64,000 bases of DNA, from positions 1 through 64,000 of the IMG/VR virus record IMGVR_UViG_3300042988_001309. One strand, given 5' to 3'. A program made the translations under genes and the position numbers. Below are positions 63,945 to 64,000 of this stretch, piece after piece (within the stretch, counting starts at the first letter, position 1; every line of letters starts with the position of its first letter). The DNA is from a virus. Below the pieces are notes generated by a model that was not told the DNA's origin, made no database searches, and worked only from the letters and a program-made list of their open reading frames with translations.

Positions 63945-64000
63945 ATGATCATCGAACCCATCGACGCTGCCACGGGTAGCTACGAGGACACCCTGGCATC
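63945..64000 (+). CDS. Start of the next head gene (scaffold or capsid candidate), cut by window edge
   Basis: ATG 63945 after a strong GAGGAGG site opens a frame (MIIEPIDAATGSYEDTLA) that runs off the window. The order protease then capsid/scaffold in HK97-type modules makes a scaffold, decoration or major capsid protein the likely product. Too short to identify. Confidence 0.5.
   Translation, partial: MIIEPIDAATGSYEDTLA

Overview
The window looks like part of the genome of a large, GC-rich, temperate tailed phage (siphovirus type) of an actinobacterium. The grounds are GC-ending codons nearly everywhere, GTG starts in about a third of the genes, a WhiB-type iron-sulfur protein, a DUF2786 protein, an actinobacterial-style secreted lysozyme-like protein, a tyrosine integrase beside two XRE regulators, and an HK97-type head module (small and large terminase, portal, MuF protein, prohead protease). 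Nothing in the sequence names the host. Both ends cut through virion genes, so this is an internal part of a longer genome.

Layout. 1-7.3 kb: tail-fibre or baseplate-like genes, including a 1,125-residue repeat protein. 7.3-9.2 kb: a probable single-strand annealing protein and a secreted lysozyme-like protein. 9.2-12.4 kb: lysogeny region, with an XRE repressor, a tyrosine integrase, repeats that could be attP arms, three leftward genes including an excisionase-like protein, and a divergent XRE/Cro-like gene. 12.4-20.3 kb: Gam-like protein, winged-helix and loader-like replication proteins, a SMARCAL1-like annealing helicase and a metallophosphoesterase. 20.3-30.6 kb: a tightly coupled chain of about 30 small genes (ATGA/GTGA overlaps), many zinc-ribbon or membrane proteins, with a VWA protein, a zinc metalloprotease, a VRR-NUC nuclease, a methyltransferase-like protein and an HNH endonuclease. 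30.7-39 kb: terminase subunits, a WhiB-like regulator, small accessory genes and the portal. 39-64 kb: very large virion-associated polyproteins, a tRNA on the minus strand, a further coupled run of small genes and the prohead protease. The next gene starts at 63,945.

The most unusual system is the head module. Four proteins (1,852, 2,180, 1,625 and 1,052 residues) share eight copies of a ~41-residue element (core RFGN...LT..RL...A..P...ARATLTRFG). It sits between functional modules: MuF, at least four to five ADP-ribosyltransferase-like domains, a zinc metalloprotease, a DnaJ-like zinc finger, the prohead protease and a ParB-like nuclease domain. I infer a packaged set of host-directed effectors joined by a common docking or processing tag, built around the capsid protease.

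Three DNA-level signals stand out. (1) CCGTCAT occurs about 90 times on the plus strand, against about 8 of its complement by my visual count. (2) Two families of dispersed palindromes (ACCAG-N5-CTGGT and GGTCAAG-N4-CTTGACC) lie at promoters across the window. (3) Several promoters place the -10 box 6-7 nt before the start codon, predicting leaderless mRNAs, and the phage also encodes an initiator-like tRNA-Met.
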